This document shows, piece after piece, positions 35,694-47,300 of a DNA stretch of 64,000 nucleotides (position 1 is its first letter; the number at the start of each line of letters is the position of its first letter). Source of the stretch: Galeruca laticollis (taxonomy: Eukaryota; Arthropoda; Insecta; Coleoptera; Chrysomelidae); assembly GCA_963921935.1 (NCBI GenBank), contig OY998179.1:64324304-64388303 (forward strand). The letters are read 5' to 3'. The notes beneath the pieces were generated by a model, which saw only the letters and a list, made by a program, of their open reading frames with translations, ran no database searches and was not told the origin of the DNA. The translations under genes were made by a program, and so were the position numbers.

Positions 35694-36476
35694 ATGTCAA
35701 AACGAAAATATACTTTTAATGAAGCTTAACAAAAAAGTATGCTTTTATAAAAAGCCGAAATACCACTCTATCATGTTAAATGTGAAAAGTGCCCGACAGA
35801 ATTTAGCGTTTCTCACGGAGGTTCCGGCGATATTGAATAGCATTTAAAATCAGTAAATCATAAAAATTCTGAACGAGCCTCATCTAGCAGAGCATTAATA
35901 TAAATTTGTTTGAAAAAAGTGATGTACCAACTACCAAAGAAATAAATATTGCCGCAGCTGAAGGTGTAGCAATGATTGTGCGTTTAAGGTAATGCAGATT
36001 TATTTCGAACTAAAGTTTCGATGTGCTAGAACAAAAACAGAATCGATAATTGCAAATATTGTAGCACCTGATATCAATGAAGACTTAAAAACACATTTGG
36101 CAGAAGCGAGATGTGTCTCAATTCTAGCCGATGCCTCCAATCTGGGCTCTCCGATATTGGTCGAAAATTGGTCCGAGATTTTCGACCATATGAAAGTATG
36201 CATGTTTAACTACTGGATTTTCAATAGCAACCAGGTAAAACATCCTGAGATTATTTTTTTGTACTTGGGAAAGATTTTAGACGAGCATAATTTATCTCAA
36301 AAACGTGGAGCTTTTTGCGAAGACATTGCAAACTGCCATTTTGGCGTTAATCGGATAGGAGGAACCAACAACGTCTTCAGCAAATTAAAATCAACCCTAA
36401 ATCCACCATTAATTATCATTGAATATAACGCGCATGTAGTGCAAAGAGCGAATAAATATGCAGCACATATATAATA
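35694..36476 (+). pseudogene. BED-finger hAT-like transposase remnant
   Basis: The N-terminal frame (ATG 35694) shifts early, but a zinc finger is readable near 35780-35870: KCEKCPTEFSVSHGGSGDIE, then a stop, then HLKSVNHKNS, giving a C-x2-C...H-x5-H pattern like BED fingers. The core follows at 35992-36476 with ARTKTESIIANIVAPDINED, the block ending SILADASN (first catalytic Asp expected here), and CEDIANCHFGVNRIG. Internal deletion and stops make it dead. Similar proteins are widespread in insects as hAT-type transposases; that placement is from memory of the family. Confidence 0.6.
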
Positions 36477-36539
36477 ATCAAAGGCAGAATTCAGTCCGCA
36501 ACCCGCTGCGTTTTTGCACTCAATAGCCTTATGAAATAA

Positions 36540-37020
36540 AATTGTCTAACAAGGGCTTCAAAAATCAAGATATATAAAACTATTATCAGACCCATGATAA
36601 CATATGGTAGCGAAATGTGGACAATGACCAAAGCAAACGAAGATTCTCAGAAAGATATTTGGACCCTACCACGATCCGACGACCAACCTATATCGCATTA
36701 GAACTAATGCAGAGGTCCAAGAACTATACAAAGATAGAGATATTATTCAGGAGATTGAATCCCAGCGTTTAAGGCGGGCAGAACACGTGCAGAGGCTACA
36801 CGACGAAAGACTTGTAAAATTGATATGGGAAGAGACTCCAACAGGCAAAAGATCACTCGGACGCCCAAGAATTCGTTGGAGAGACAACATAAGATCAGAC
36901 CTCCAAAAAATGAGCATCCCGATCGATTATAGGTTGATGGAAGACGGGACCTCCTGGAATAAAGTTGTGCAGTCAGCCAAGACCCACTCAGGGTTGTAGC
37001 GCTAAGTGATGATGATGATG
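36540..37020 (+). pseudogene. 3' end of an RTE-like LINE
   Basis: The stretch encodes the C-terminal tail of an RTE-type reverse transcriptase. Pieces are RPMITYGSEMWTMTKA near 36585, then RRAEHVQRLHDERLVKLIWE at about 36773-36832, GRPRIRWRDNI, and the end SAKTHSGL followed by TAG at 36997-36999. A short (GATGAT)n tail at 37005-37020 is typical of RTE 3' ends. The catalytic RT part is not attached here. Confidence 0.7.
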
Positions 37021-37439
37021 AACCCAGAGAATACTCAGTATGATGAATAAGATATAGACATCAGAAAAGACACACCTAATTGTAACAATGCTCAAGGCGT
37101 TACTTGTTGTGATAGTGAACGTCAATAGAGGTTGCCAAGACTACTACACATATTTAAAATCACCACCAACTCTATTAAAAAAAATTTGCTGGTCTGAAAA
37201 GTAACAAAACATTTAAATTTCAAATGTTTAATCATAATAATCATATTAATAGAACTTGTACTGTACTAGTTTGAAGCTACTAATAACATTTGTAACATAT
37301 GAAAGTTTTTTCTCTATTCGTCAATTTACACCAAAAAAATGACAAATAATTACTTTTTGTTGTTTCATTTGATGAAATTGCGAATGCGCGCCTTCCCCGT
37401 TTTCAAATGGCACATAAGATATGATGCAAAGGTATTATG

Positions 37440-38070
37440 AGGCTATTTAGCTCCAGAAATGACCGACCTGAGAACATTAACAAAAAAAGAACTTGAAAAT
37501 AAGAACCGCTGAAAATTACTATCCGATATGAATGAAACAAAATTGAAAAAACTGATCAAAGAACTAAAAAGCAATAAAAAACTAATTGTCATATTAATAG
37601 CAAACGTTATTCTAATAAATAAAGCGGATTTATCATAATCAGATGGGCTTTAGAAAAAGTCATCTTTTCACCACAAAAATAATTATTGGGGGGTCAGTTA
37701 ATATCAGATTCCTCGTTCTCTGGTTTTCATTAAATTCGAAAAAGCATTCAGTAGCGCAGTGGCAGTGAAGTAGGCTATGATAAACTTTAGACTCACCTCT
37801 ACACAAACCTCAACATGAACATATACTCTGAACAAACATGAGAAACCAATTAAATAGAAAAAAATAGAGATAAAAAGTTCACGAAGATGTATTTGAAAGA
37901 CTGAATTAAGATAACAAGAATACAATGGAGGATACCAGACTTATTCAAGATATGCAGACGATAAGGTGATGACTAGGTACTAATAATAAGGAAGACCTGA
38001 AAGAAATACTATAGAATCTAGAGAGAAATGTTGAAGAACATATTTGTTGAAAATAATGACTGAGAACAAC
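37440..38070 (+). pseudogene. Heavily decayed reverse transcriptase fragment
   Basis: Short motifs in shifting frames identify it: MGFRKSHLFTTKI near 37643, FIKFEKAFSSAV near 37725 (first palm block) and RYADDKVM near 37945 (the YADD catalytic box). It probably belongs to the same LINE type as 36540-37020 but in a rearranged order. Confidence 0.5.
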
Positions 38071-38647
38071 ACTAAGTCATAATGTACATTACAGATAGCT
38101 ACAATGAAGCCCTTAAAAATAACAACAGATCTTAGGATGGCAGCGGTACCTAAGTCAATTTTCCTTGTATAAATGTTGAAATTAAAAACCCATTAACTGA
38201 TAATGGAAATGTTCAAAGCACTACCAGTCTCATGATATAACATATTTTGTGTTTCAATAAATTTCCCATATTGAGAGGAAAACATAATATTACTGTATCC
38301 CTACCTTTTTTCCGTTGTTAATTACCATTAGATTAACGTTATTCCTTCCAGATCCGTTTTTAATATATCTTAAAATAACTAGCAGAAACCGTGTTGCAGA
38401 AATTCACAAATTAACTGTTAGAATGAATGCGGACAACATTGTTAAGTTCAATACTAACTACGTAACGATCCGAGTATATGGTTAGTTGATATTCAACTTT
38501 CAACTAATTATTTGATGGACAGAGCCAGTGATTAAACAAGCTGGTTTTAATCACGTTTTCGAAATATTACAATTTAATTATTGGATTTTACCTATCGTAA
38601 TATGTTTAGTATAGTTTGAAGTAGTTTTGAAAATAGTAATTCAATCG

Positions 38648-38650
<3 letters not shown>
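38071..38650. other. Unassigned AT-rich spacer
   Basis: No gene or repeat recognised. Confidence 0.4.

Positions 38651-38686
<36 letters not shown>
38651..38686. repeat. (TA)n microsatellite at the left mariner-type end
   Basis: A run of TA dinucleotides directly abuts the CAGGGTGTCCCGGG terminus. A TA run is also a preferred target for TA-inserting transposons. Confidence 0.9.
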
Positions 38687-38689
<3 letters not shown>

Positions 38690-39189
38690 GGTGTCCCGGG
38701 ACTAATGGGAAAAAAGTCAGGAGCGTATAATCTGAGCCAAATTAATTTTAGTACTTCATATAAACTTTTTCTATGCAGGCCCTCGTTTTCGAGTTATAGG
38801 CTTCCAAAGTTTTAATTTTGAATTTGGTTTTTATTTTTATTTTTTTTACTAGTTATTTGATCTTTATAAAATTTACGGCAAAGCTATAATATACGTGTAT
38901 GTTCATTTTGGAAAGGTAAACAGTTTTACAGTAGTGCCTTGAAGCCAGGGACGGACTACTCGCAATGGTTAGTGATCCAAAAATTTTGCAGGGATGGCAC
39001 ACCCTGTATGAAATTATCGAAATTGACTTCCTCACACATTAAGCTAACGAAAAGGTACTCTTGTTGGAATTCTACAAAATAAGCCGTTTGGCTAATATTT
39101 ACAGTTTTATTGATGTACTACGTACCAATTTACCTAACTAACTTATTAATACGATGTCCAAGATTTACCTACAGTATTACAAAAAAATG

Positions 39190-40150
39190 AACGGTTTTAA
39201 AGATCAAAACTAACTTTTCCGCATCTGTGGCCCTAAACAATATTCTATTATAAAATTGTTACTTGTATACACTTCGGAGGATGTATCGTGCTAACAAACC
39301 GAAATTTTTTCAAAAACAACCAAAAATTTAGTATATCTGGATTTATAGGACCAGCCGTACTCGCTCAAGTCAACTGAAAATCAATAGGGCACATCTGTGA
39401 GACACCTTGAACAATATTCAATCATAAAATTGATCAACCGTATATTCTCTGGAGGCTATATCGTGCTAACAAACTGAAAATTCTCCAAAAATGACAAAAA
39501 TTTGGTACTTCAAGTACCAAAGCACCCGTTGTACTGGCTTTAGTGAGCTGAATATCGATACAGTTCATCTCTGAGACGCTCTGAATAATATCCAATCATA
39601 AAATTGGTCACTTGGATATACTCCTGAGGCTGTATCATGCTAACAAACTGAAACTTCTCCAAAAATGACAAAAATATCGTACTTAAAATACTGTAGCACC
39701 TGTTGTATTGGCTCTGGGGATCTCAAAATCAATAGGGTTCATCAGTGAGATGTCCTGAATGATATTCAATCATAAAATTGGTGACTTGTTGAACTCCGGA
39801 GGCTGTATTGTGCTAACAAACTAAAATTTCTCAAAAAATGTCAAAAGGCCGTACTTCAAGTACCATAGCACCCGCTGTACTGGCTCTGATGAGCTGAAAA
39901 TCAATAGTGTTTATTTGTGACATATCCTTAATAATATTCCATCATAAAATTGGTGACTCATTGCACTCCGGAGGCTGTATCGTGGCCGACGACAACGACG
40001 ACGACATACACACAGGATTTTTTTTCTAAAAACCGTTTTTTCGTGTTGTTGTTGATGGAAAGCGTAAAAATAACTCAAAAATTTTTGTCAAAATTCCAAC
40101 TTCTTTGGGGTAAACCAATACTTTTCTCGCATATTAGATAGGTTGGGCGG
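39190..40150. mobile_element. Satellite-bearing repeat inserted in the mariner-type element (copy 1)
   Basis: It starts GAACGGTTTTAAAGATC and ends GGTTGGGCGGAAAAGTAA. The interior is about four units of ~174 bp, each with a CGTGCTAACAAAC-like block, a TCCAAAAATGACAAAAAT-like block and a TCATAAAATTG block. Next to the array are a (GAC)n stretch and a non-repetitive tail. An inverted second copy lies at 55585-56495. Non-autonomous Helitron-type elements with internal satellites look similar, but I cannot show Helitron ends. Confidence 0.6.
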
Positions 40151-40355
40151 AAAAGTAATGATTTGATGATAGCATATGATAAAAACATTAAGAACTCATT
40201 TAATACGAATTGAATAGGTACGCAAACAACGTAATCAGTTGCTTTTAATCAAAATTACGAACACAAAATTATTAAACTATTAAGAAAACCTCAAAAAACA
40301 CAATCTATAAAACATTGGACTAAAACTAATTCCTAAACAACAATAAAAACTAACG

Positions 40356-41488
40356 TTATTCTAATAAATGTTCAATATGAGCTCCTCCCACTTCCACGCA
40401 CATTCTAAGTCTACGAAGGTTGTTTCTTTGCACTTGAAAGAGCAGTCCCATATTATTTCTAATAACATTGCAGTGTAACACAATTCTGTCTATTAAATCT
40501 TGCCTTGTTTGCACGGGTGTTGCGTATACCTCACTTTTGAGATAACCCCAGAGAAAGAAATCCATAGGATTAACGTCTCCTGATCGCGGTGGCCATTGAA
40601 AAGGGCCTCCACGACCAATCCATCTATTAGGAAACCTTGTGTGTAAATGCTGTCGAACATCTAAACTGAAATGAGGAGGAGCCCCATCATGCATGAACCA
40701 TAAATTCCTACGAGTTTGTAGTGGCACATCATCAAACAGGTTCCATAACTCATTTTGCAAAAACTCCAAATATCTCTGACCGGTCAAAGTACCGTCAATA
40801 AAATATGGCCCTATCAAATGATTGCCAACTATTCCTGTCCAAACATTAACCATGAATCTATGCTGGTTCCTAGTTTGGATAATGCCATGTGGATTCACAT
40901 CATCCCATAAATGCATATTATGAGATCTTATGACTCCATCTCTGGTGAAACCGGATTCGTCCGTAAAGAGAACGTTACTAATGAAAGTATTGTCTGCTTG
41001 TTGTTGTCACAGAAACCACTGGCTATACTCAAGTCGTGCAGGATAATCAGCCACTGTTATACTATGTACTTTTTTCATATGAAAAGGATATAACAGCTGT
41101 TCTTTTAGGACGCGATGAACGACTGATTTCGAGACATGTTCTCTTGATAATTTTCGTAAACTCGTTGATGGTTCATTATCAACTGCATTTAACAAATCTT
41201 GTTCAACTCCCACAGTACGTACGCTTCGTACTGGACCTTCTCCACCTTTTTTTGGCAAAAAACTTCCTGAAATTAAAAATTTTGTTTTCTATACATGGAA
41301 AATTACATTTACTTATTCATACCTGTTTCTCGTAACCTGAGATCAATACGCTCAAACATTCGTCTGTCTGGCAATGCTCTGTTTGGAAAATGTTCTGCAT
41401 AAAGCCTTCTAGCCTCTAAACAGTTTCGAGAAGCCAGTCCATACATTAAATGCATATCTGCATACTCAATAAAAGTGAATTCTGCCAT
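40356..41488 (-). pseudogene. Mariner-type transposase, two exons, one in-frame stop
   Basis: On the minus strand exon 1 is 41488-41323 and exon 2 is 41266-40356. They are joined by a 56-nt intron with GTATGA donor and TTTCAG acceptor, and phase is kept across the junction. Exon 1 gives the first helix-turn-helix (MAEFTFIEYADMHLMYG). Exon 2 starts SFLPKKGGEGPVRSV and continues with the second DNA-binding region. The catalytic core has VLFTDESGFTRDG near 40950, the WFMHDGAPPHFSLDVRQHL segment near 40690 and SGDVNPMDFFLWG near 40560, supplying the three acidic residues. The only defect seen is a TGA at 41007-41009 (after QWFL). The protein otherwise reaches its natural end IEHLLE. The copy is probably young. 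Confidence 0.85.
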
Positions 41489-42183
41489 TGTAACAGTTAA
41501 ATTAAGGACTTATGAATTATTGACAACGTTTGACAACTAATCCTATGGTTACTTGATAAACGGTAAAAACACTTTTAAAAAGTTTTTACCAACTTACGAA
41601 TTGATACGTCGTTAATGTTTTTTATCTTCTTGCTATCATTAAATTATTTTTTTGTAGTACTGTAGGCAAATCTTGGACATAGTATTAATAAGTTAGTTTT
41701 ACCTCGTTGTGTACTTATAAAAATGGTGAAATGGTACATACTGCATTAATAAAACTGTAAATATTAGCCAAACGGCTTATTTTGTAGAATTCCAACAAGA
41801 GTACCTTTTCGTTAGCTTAATGGGTGAGGAAGTCAATTTCGATAATTTCATACAGGGTGTACCATCCCTGCAAAATTTTTGGATCACTAACCATTGCGAG
41901 TAGTCCGTCCCTGGCTTGAAGGCACTACTGTAAAACTGTTTACCTTTCCAAAATAAACATACACGTATATTATAGCTTTGCCGTAAATTTTATAAAGATC
42001 AAATAACTAGTAAAAAAAATAAAAATAAAAACCAAATTCAAAATTAAAACTTTGGAGGCCTATAACTCGAAAACGAGGGCCTGCATAGAAAAAGTTTATA
42101 TGAAGTACTAACATTATTTTGGCTCAGATTATACGCTCCTGACTTTTTTCCCATTAGTCCCGGGACACCCTGTATATATATAT

Positions 42184-42540
42184 AATAAGTAACGAATAGA
42201 TTAGTGGGTATTGCACGCAAATAGAAGAAGGGACTACTGAAAAAAGTGGTAACCGCAGACATGCATGTTTCTGGCTCATTAGCCGTCATCGGTACGGTAC
42301 AACCAAGAAAAGATGTGAAACATGGGAGCAAAGTTGGTGAATGAAACATGAGAAAATATAACAGAATTCAGCAGCATAGTCAAACACAACATTTGCTCTC
42401 ATGTTTCACATCTTTTCTTGGTTGTACCGTACCGATGACGGCTAATGAGCCAGAAACATGCATGTCTGCGGTTACCACTTTTTTCAGTAGCCCCTTCTTC
42501 TATTTGCGTGCAATACCCACTAATCTATTCGTTACTTATT
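42184..42540. repeat. Near-perfect hairpin with 149-bp arms
   Basis: Arms at 42184-42332 and 42392-42540 are reverse complements with only a few mismatches, around a 59-bp loop. The outer ends read AATAAGTAACG and CGTTACTTATT. It lies between the mariner-type element and a (TA)n run. A transcript would form a long double-stranded RNA. Confidence 0.85.
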
Positions 42541-42563
42541 GTTTATATGTCACGCACTATTCG

Positions 42564-42570
<7 letters not shown>

Positions 42571-42612
<42 letters not shown>
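42571..42612. repeat. (TA)n microsatellite
   Basis: About 20 TA units in a row. Confidence 0.9.
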
Positions 42613-42617
<5 letters not shown>

Positions 42618-42899
42618 CTCAGTGAAATTGAAACCTAAAAACCCAGTGAATATTATTTTATCAAAAAATATTTCACGTACATGTTTATCATAGCAATATT
42701 AATACAGGCTTAGAATTTGAGCGCTATCAGTTGAACATTCCTGTTTTTATTCAATTATTTTTGTGCATTAAGTACTGGACGAACCGGCCCATTACGATAT
42801 CAGAAAACTGAATTTATGCAAGAATAGTGGTTTTAAACATTGCCTCACAAGAATTCACAAGTGTTTATCATGCCTAGAGTGTGAATAAATGTAAATTAT

Positions 42900-43530
42900 C
42901 GATAGCTGACTCTATGGAACCAATAAGGCCGAACACGAAGAACCAGAGGCATTGGACGACTGAGCAGGACGATAGACCAAGATCGTCGCCCAAGGTTATT
43001 AGGTCTAAGAGATCTATCATCGATGTAATAGCAGCTCAGTGGTTTTCATTTATGCAAGGGTCATTGGAATGCAAAATGTTTATAGATCAATAATAAGTTT
43101 TGGACCTTTTTCATACCAACCTCAGTTGGTGTTACTTTCAATTCTGGAACATTGAAGAAATTGATTTCAATGGTGTCAAGAACAACTAGTGTGGAATCAG
43201 GAAAGGAACACTATCATCTTCAGTGATTAATCCCGGTTCTGTCTAGACATACGTAATGGTCAAGCGAGGGTGAGAAGGAGACGAGGCGAACGTCGTTACC
43301 CTAAACGTTTTGTTGAGCGGCGTGTATATCGAACTGTTGGAATTATGATATAGGGTGTCATTGTTTATGATTCAAGGTCACCTTAAGTCTGCATCAGTGG
43401 CAATATGAATGCACATAGAAATATTGTAATCTCATCTGAGTTCTTATCTCAGGACACTACAAAATCTAACTTTTCAGCAAGACACCGCTCGGCAAAATAT
43501 AGCGAATCGATACAGATGCCTGTATCGACA
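42900..43530 (+). pseudogene. Tc1-like transposase remnant
   Basis: A frame at 42881-43093 contains RHWTTEQDDRPRSSP and SIIDVIAAQW, matching the usual Tc1 N-terminal linker. After a frame change, IIFSD.SRFCLD near 43205-43240 is the block with the first catalytic Asp. RARVRRR-like, then RRVYRTVGIMI near 43318 and NMNAHRNIV near 43405 follow. Near 43475 the QDTARQNIA-like block carries the second Asp. Stops and shifts make it non-functional. No TIRs were found. Confidence 0.65.
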
Positions 43531-43734
43531 AAACAGTCGATCGACGTAACGTTCTTTGAAGTGGATGTAAGTCAATATTCTGTGTGGTATCAGCCAGGAA
43601 AGTAGTCTATTCGAAGAACGGTCCGACTTGTATGTCCATATTATTAATATTTTGAATTAACCGTAGGTGTTAGCAGAAAACAGAACTAAATTTATATTAC
43701 TAATAGACACACCTCGTATTTAATGGAATTTCAA

Positions 43735-46560
43735 TTTATTTCATATATTTCTAGTGAAATTATTGACGATCCTTCTTGGAGCTTTTGAATTCCTTTTTTT
43801 GCGGTGAATCACTCCGCCCTGTTATCTGATGTCTCTTTTTCTCCCTATTTTTTGTGTTTTTTGCCCTGTCTACAATTTCTCTCTTCTTTTTCCTGTCATA
43901 GCATGTTATCAATTTTTGATTCCTCCATTTTACTTTTGGCTTTCCCCTCGGTCTTGTTGTTTGTGGGGTCCATGCAGTGACTTTTCTAATTAGATCCTCT
44001 GGTTGTCGGCGATGAATATGTCCCTACCGCCGTGGTCTTTATATTAACGATATCTTCTGTTTCTAGAATATCTTCAATCATATTATTGTTTAGGCTCCTG
44101 TACTGATCGTTATTTATTGCTTCTACTGCATATGTCACAACTGGCGGCTCGTCCCAAATGAAAATATCTTTAAATGTTTGCAATTATTACAATACTATAC
44201 TATTATTTTAGAAAAATATATCTCTTTCGTTTATAACATATTTAATGCTCGACCAGTACCGATTGGTTGAAGATTATATTCAATTACATCTTTACAGAAA
44301 TGAACGAAGCAATAAATTCAGAGACGTATTAGTAAAATATCAATTTTGCACAATTGGAGTTTGAAGACAAAAAAAATGATTTGTATTTAATAAAAATACC
44401 GTTTTTTTCGACTCGTATTTATTTGTTATTATAATTTTTTCAGCCCCCCCACAAATTTCTTCCACGAGCTGCCACTGATTGCTACTTCATATACTGTTAA
44501 TGTATAGTTGAGTGAATAAATAAATTGAGTGAGTAGACATACCGTGTGTATACATTTATCCCACCCGTCTTAATAAATACTTTTAAATAAATAAGAAAAA
44601 CATTACAATACTTTCAGTGTTGTTTGTTTGCTCCAATGATTATCTATCAGTATTTTTTTGTACTTCCAGAATATCTTTTGCCCATTAATATTGGCAGGGT
44701 TATTTTATCGCTTCGATTATTATTGCTGGTAATAATTACCCCTAGATATTTAAAGAGTGACAACTTTAGAAACTATTTTCCCCTATTTTTATCTCTTATA
44801 TGTTCGGTTTCTCTCTTCTTGTGCATATGAGGTATTTTGTCTTATCTTCGTTAATTTGTAATCCTCTCTTTCCTGCCTCTCTTATGAGAGTTAGCAATGC
44901 GTTTTCCATGCTCCTCGTCTGTTGCCATCAACGCTATATCGTCGGCATATGCTACTACCTGCGTTTAAGCTTGCGCAATTGTTCGACTTATTTCAGGCTG
45001 CCTCACTGCTCAGTCCAAGGTAATGCTGAAGAGTGTGGTGAATAGGGCGTCTCCTTGACTTACTCCTGTTTAAATCGAGATTTCTTCCGTGACTCCTTCG
45101 CTTGTTCTTACTCTTGCCTGTGATTGTTATATAGACATTTTTGTTAAGTTGATCATATTTGATGGTATCACCAACTTTTTGATATCATGTAATAGTTTCC
45201 TTCGGGAAATACTATCAAATTCCTGTTTAAAATCTATAAATATTACATGTTAGTCTATATCATATTCGTAATATTTTTCTATTGTCTGTGTTACAATGTG
45301 TATTGCATCTGTGTTCAATCTATTTTCCCGAAATCCATGTTGATATTGTCCAGTTGTTCTTTCCGCATATCTAGTTAACTTTCGTCGTATAAGTGTTGTG
45401 AATATTCTGTACGTTTTATTAAGCAGTGTTATACATCTACAGCTTTGGCATTTTGTTGGATCTCCTTTCTTTAGTATTGGTGTTATCCATCCTTCCCTCC
45501 ATTCCACAGGCATACACCCTTTTCTCACATCACGGTTACTAACTTGTAGATTGTTTTTAGTAATTTTTCTCCTCCAGTCTTTAATAATCCGTTCGCGATC
45601 TGATCGGTATTCTTTTTGGTTGAAGTTGATTAATTATTTGCTTGAATCCTTCATATGTTGGCGGTTCTTCTATATCTCCCTCACGATTCTCGTTTGTGTC
45701 CTCTATATTTTCTTCCCTATTTCTAAACATCTCTTGGAGGTAATGTGGCAATCTTTTTTGTCTATTTTAGCAGATACTTTATTTCATTTGTGTTGTGATT
45801 TTATGTATCCGAATAGTCTTCAACTGTCCCTGCTATTCATCTCTAGATCTTCCAGTTGCATGTCTATCCACTGTCTTTTTTTGTTTGTTTGTAGATCGTG
45901 CTCCCTTTTTGTTTATAGCCAGTTCAGTCTTGCATGATTTTTGGTCCCAACTTTATTCTTGCATTCCTCATCAAACCATTCCTTACTTGTTTTTTATGTA
46001 AATGGCTTTATTGATTGATACACGGCACTAATAATGATTTTTTTTATGTTTTCTCATAATATTTCCATTAACAGTGTCTATCTTTTCATTTTCTGTCTCC
46101 ACCTACCGTAGCTTACTGGTTTGTGACTTTAATTTTTCTATGTTCCGTCGTTCTTTGGTCTTGTGTGTATAATTGGTCTTTATTATTTTCAATTTTAATT
46201 TTGCTATTACTAATGTATGCTCTGTATCTGCATTGGCTCCCCTGTATGACTTAAAATCTTGTATTATTTTATTCAATGTTTTGGATATCAAAACATGGTC
46301 TATTTGTTTTTCTTCTGGCATTCCTGGTCTCATCCAGGTTATTTTATGTTCTCTCTTGTGTTTATGTCTCGTGCTTACAATGAAAATATTAGTTGTTGCT
46401 GCCAATCCTCAGAGCCTACCTCCGTTATTATTAGTGAATAGTTTCTTTGAAGTCTGCAATTAGCGTCAGTATATCATTTGCTGGTACTTCAAGAGCAATT
46501 TCTTCTAACAGTTCGTAGAATTGATTTATTTTCTTCTTCATTTCCGTGGGTGTATATCAT
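43735..46560 (-). pseudogene. Decayed LINE ORF2 (endonuclease, RT, C-terminal tail), minus strand
   Basis: Reading the minus strand from 46560: the endonuclease part includes TWMRPGMPEEKQIDHVLI (46103-46405 frame) and TEHTLVIAKLKLKI. RT entry at 45528-45250 has EGWITPILKKGD and YQHGFRENRLNTDA. A fragment of the palm follows near 45240-45170, and the catalytic VVAYADDIAL lies at about 44930-44960. The tail (43735-43990) has HRRQPEDLIRKVTAWTPQ and RPRGKPKVKWRNQ, typical of RTE/CR1-like C-termini. Between 44190 and 44620 the sequence is not recognisable and may be an insertion. Many stops. Confidence 0.7.
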
Positions 46561-46599
46561 CCATTCATTCGTTTGGGTTGTGCTCAACAGCCCGGGCAC

Positions 46600-47300
46600 T
46601 TGACCTAAGTCATTGTACCATTCACAATATTGTCTACTTCTACTCCAAAAGTTTCGTGTCCTCGATATAGGCCACTACCTTATTTGATGGGATTTTTAGT
46701 AGTTCTGATGGTTGTATTGCTTCCTTTCGAAATGCTTCTGCCTGAGTCCTTCTAAGTTCATATATAAGCAGAGTATATGTATAGGCGGTCCATAACTTAG
46801 TTCGCATTTTCTACAGATAGGTTCACTGACTTTCCCATTTTGTAGAAATGTTTCCTTAAGGTTCAGTGTCCAGTAACAAAATTGGTTTGGTGGTTTGGTT
46901 GGCTGTCTTCAAGCGTCTCTCGCCCAATTTCAATAAACTGATTGAGATGTCTTTGTTCACATTTTCCAGTAAGCTTTTTGTGTGAAGGTGATTTCCTGTC
47001 AACCTGCACTTGGTTTGGTGTTCCTTGTTTAGCCAGTTCCGGATTTCATCTCTTATGTAATCTTCTGTGATTCCTCAGAACGGTTTCAGACCTATGAAGT
47101 CTTCTTTAGAGCCTTGTTAAGCTAGCTGGTCCGCCAGTTCATTACCTGCAATCCCTTCATGTCTCGGAACCCATACTAGAGACGCTGACTGAATTCAATG
47201 ACATCGGTTTTTACATAATTCGTTCTGTTAACTTTACTAATAATGTTCTTTAGTTTATTTTCTAACTGTGCTTTCCTATCCCTTCTCCATGATACCATGT
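46600..47300 (-). pseudogene. I-like LINE RNase H and C-terminal remnant, minus strand
   Basis: On the minus strand VWVPRHEGIAGNELADQLA (about 47175-47110) is the conserved RNase H segment of I/R1/Jockey-type LINEs. It is followed by a C-terminal part with TKCRLTGNHLHTKSLL-like and LLLDTEP pieces down to about 46600. It directly abuts the endonuclease part of the next LINE, so two different LINE remnants lie in series. Confidence 0.6.

Larger units (their letters stand above)
38687..42172 (-). mobile_element. Mariner-type element with ~500-bp TIRs, nearly intact
   Basis: The ends CAGGGTGTCCCGGG at 38687 and its complement ending at 42172 are flanked by TA. The inverted repeats extend about 500 bp (38687-39189 mirrors about 41650-42172) and match closely. 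The transposase lies between them on the minus strand (40356-41488). A satellite-bearing repeat (about 39190-40150) interrupts the left side. Sequence on both sides of that insert lines up with the uninterrupted right TIR. Confidence 0.85.

Noticed and set aside
45398..46001. Plus-strand frames over the 44.6-46.5 kb region
   Set aside because: They are antisense shadows of the minus-strand LINE endonuclease and RT frames, which carry the conserved motifs.
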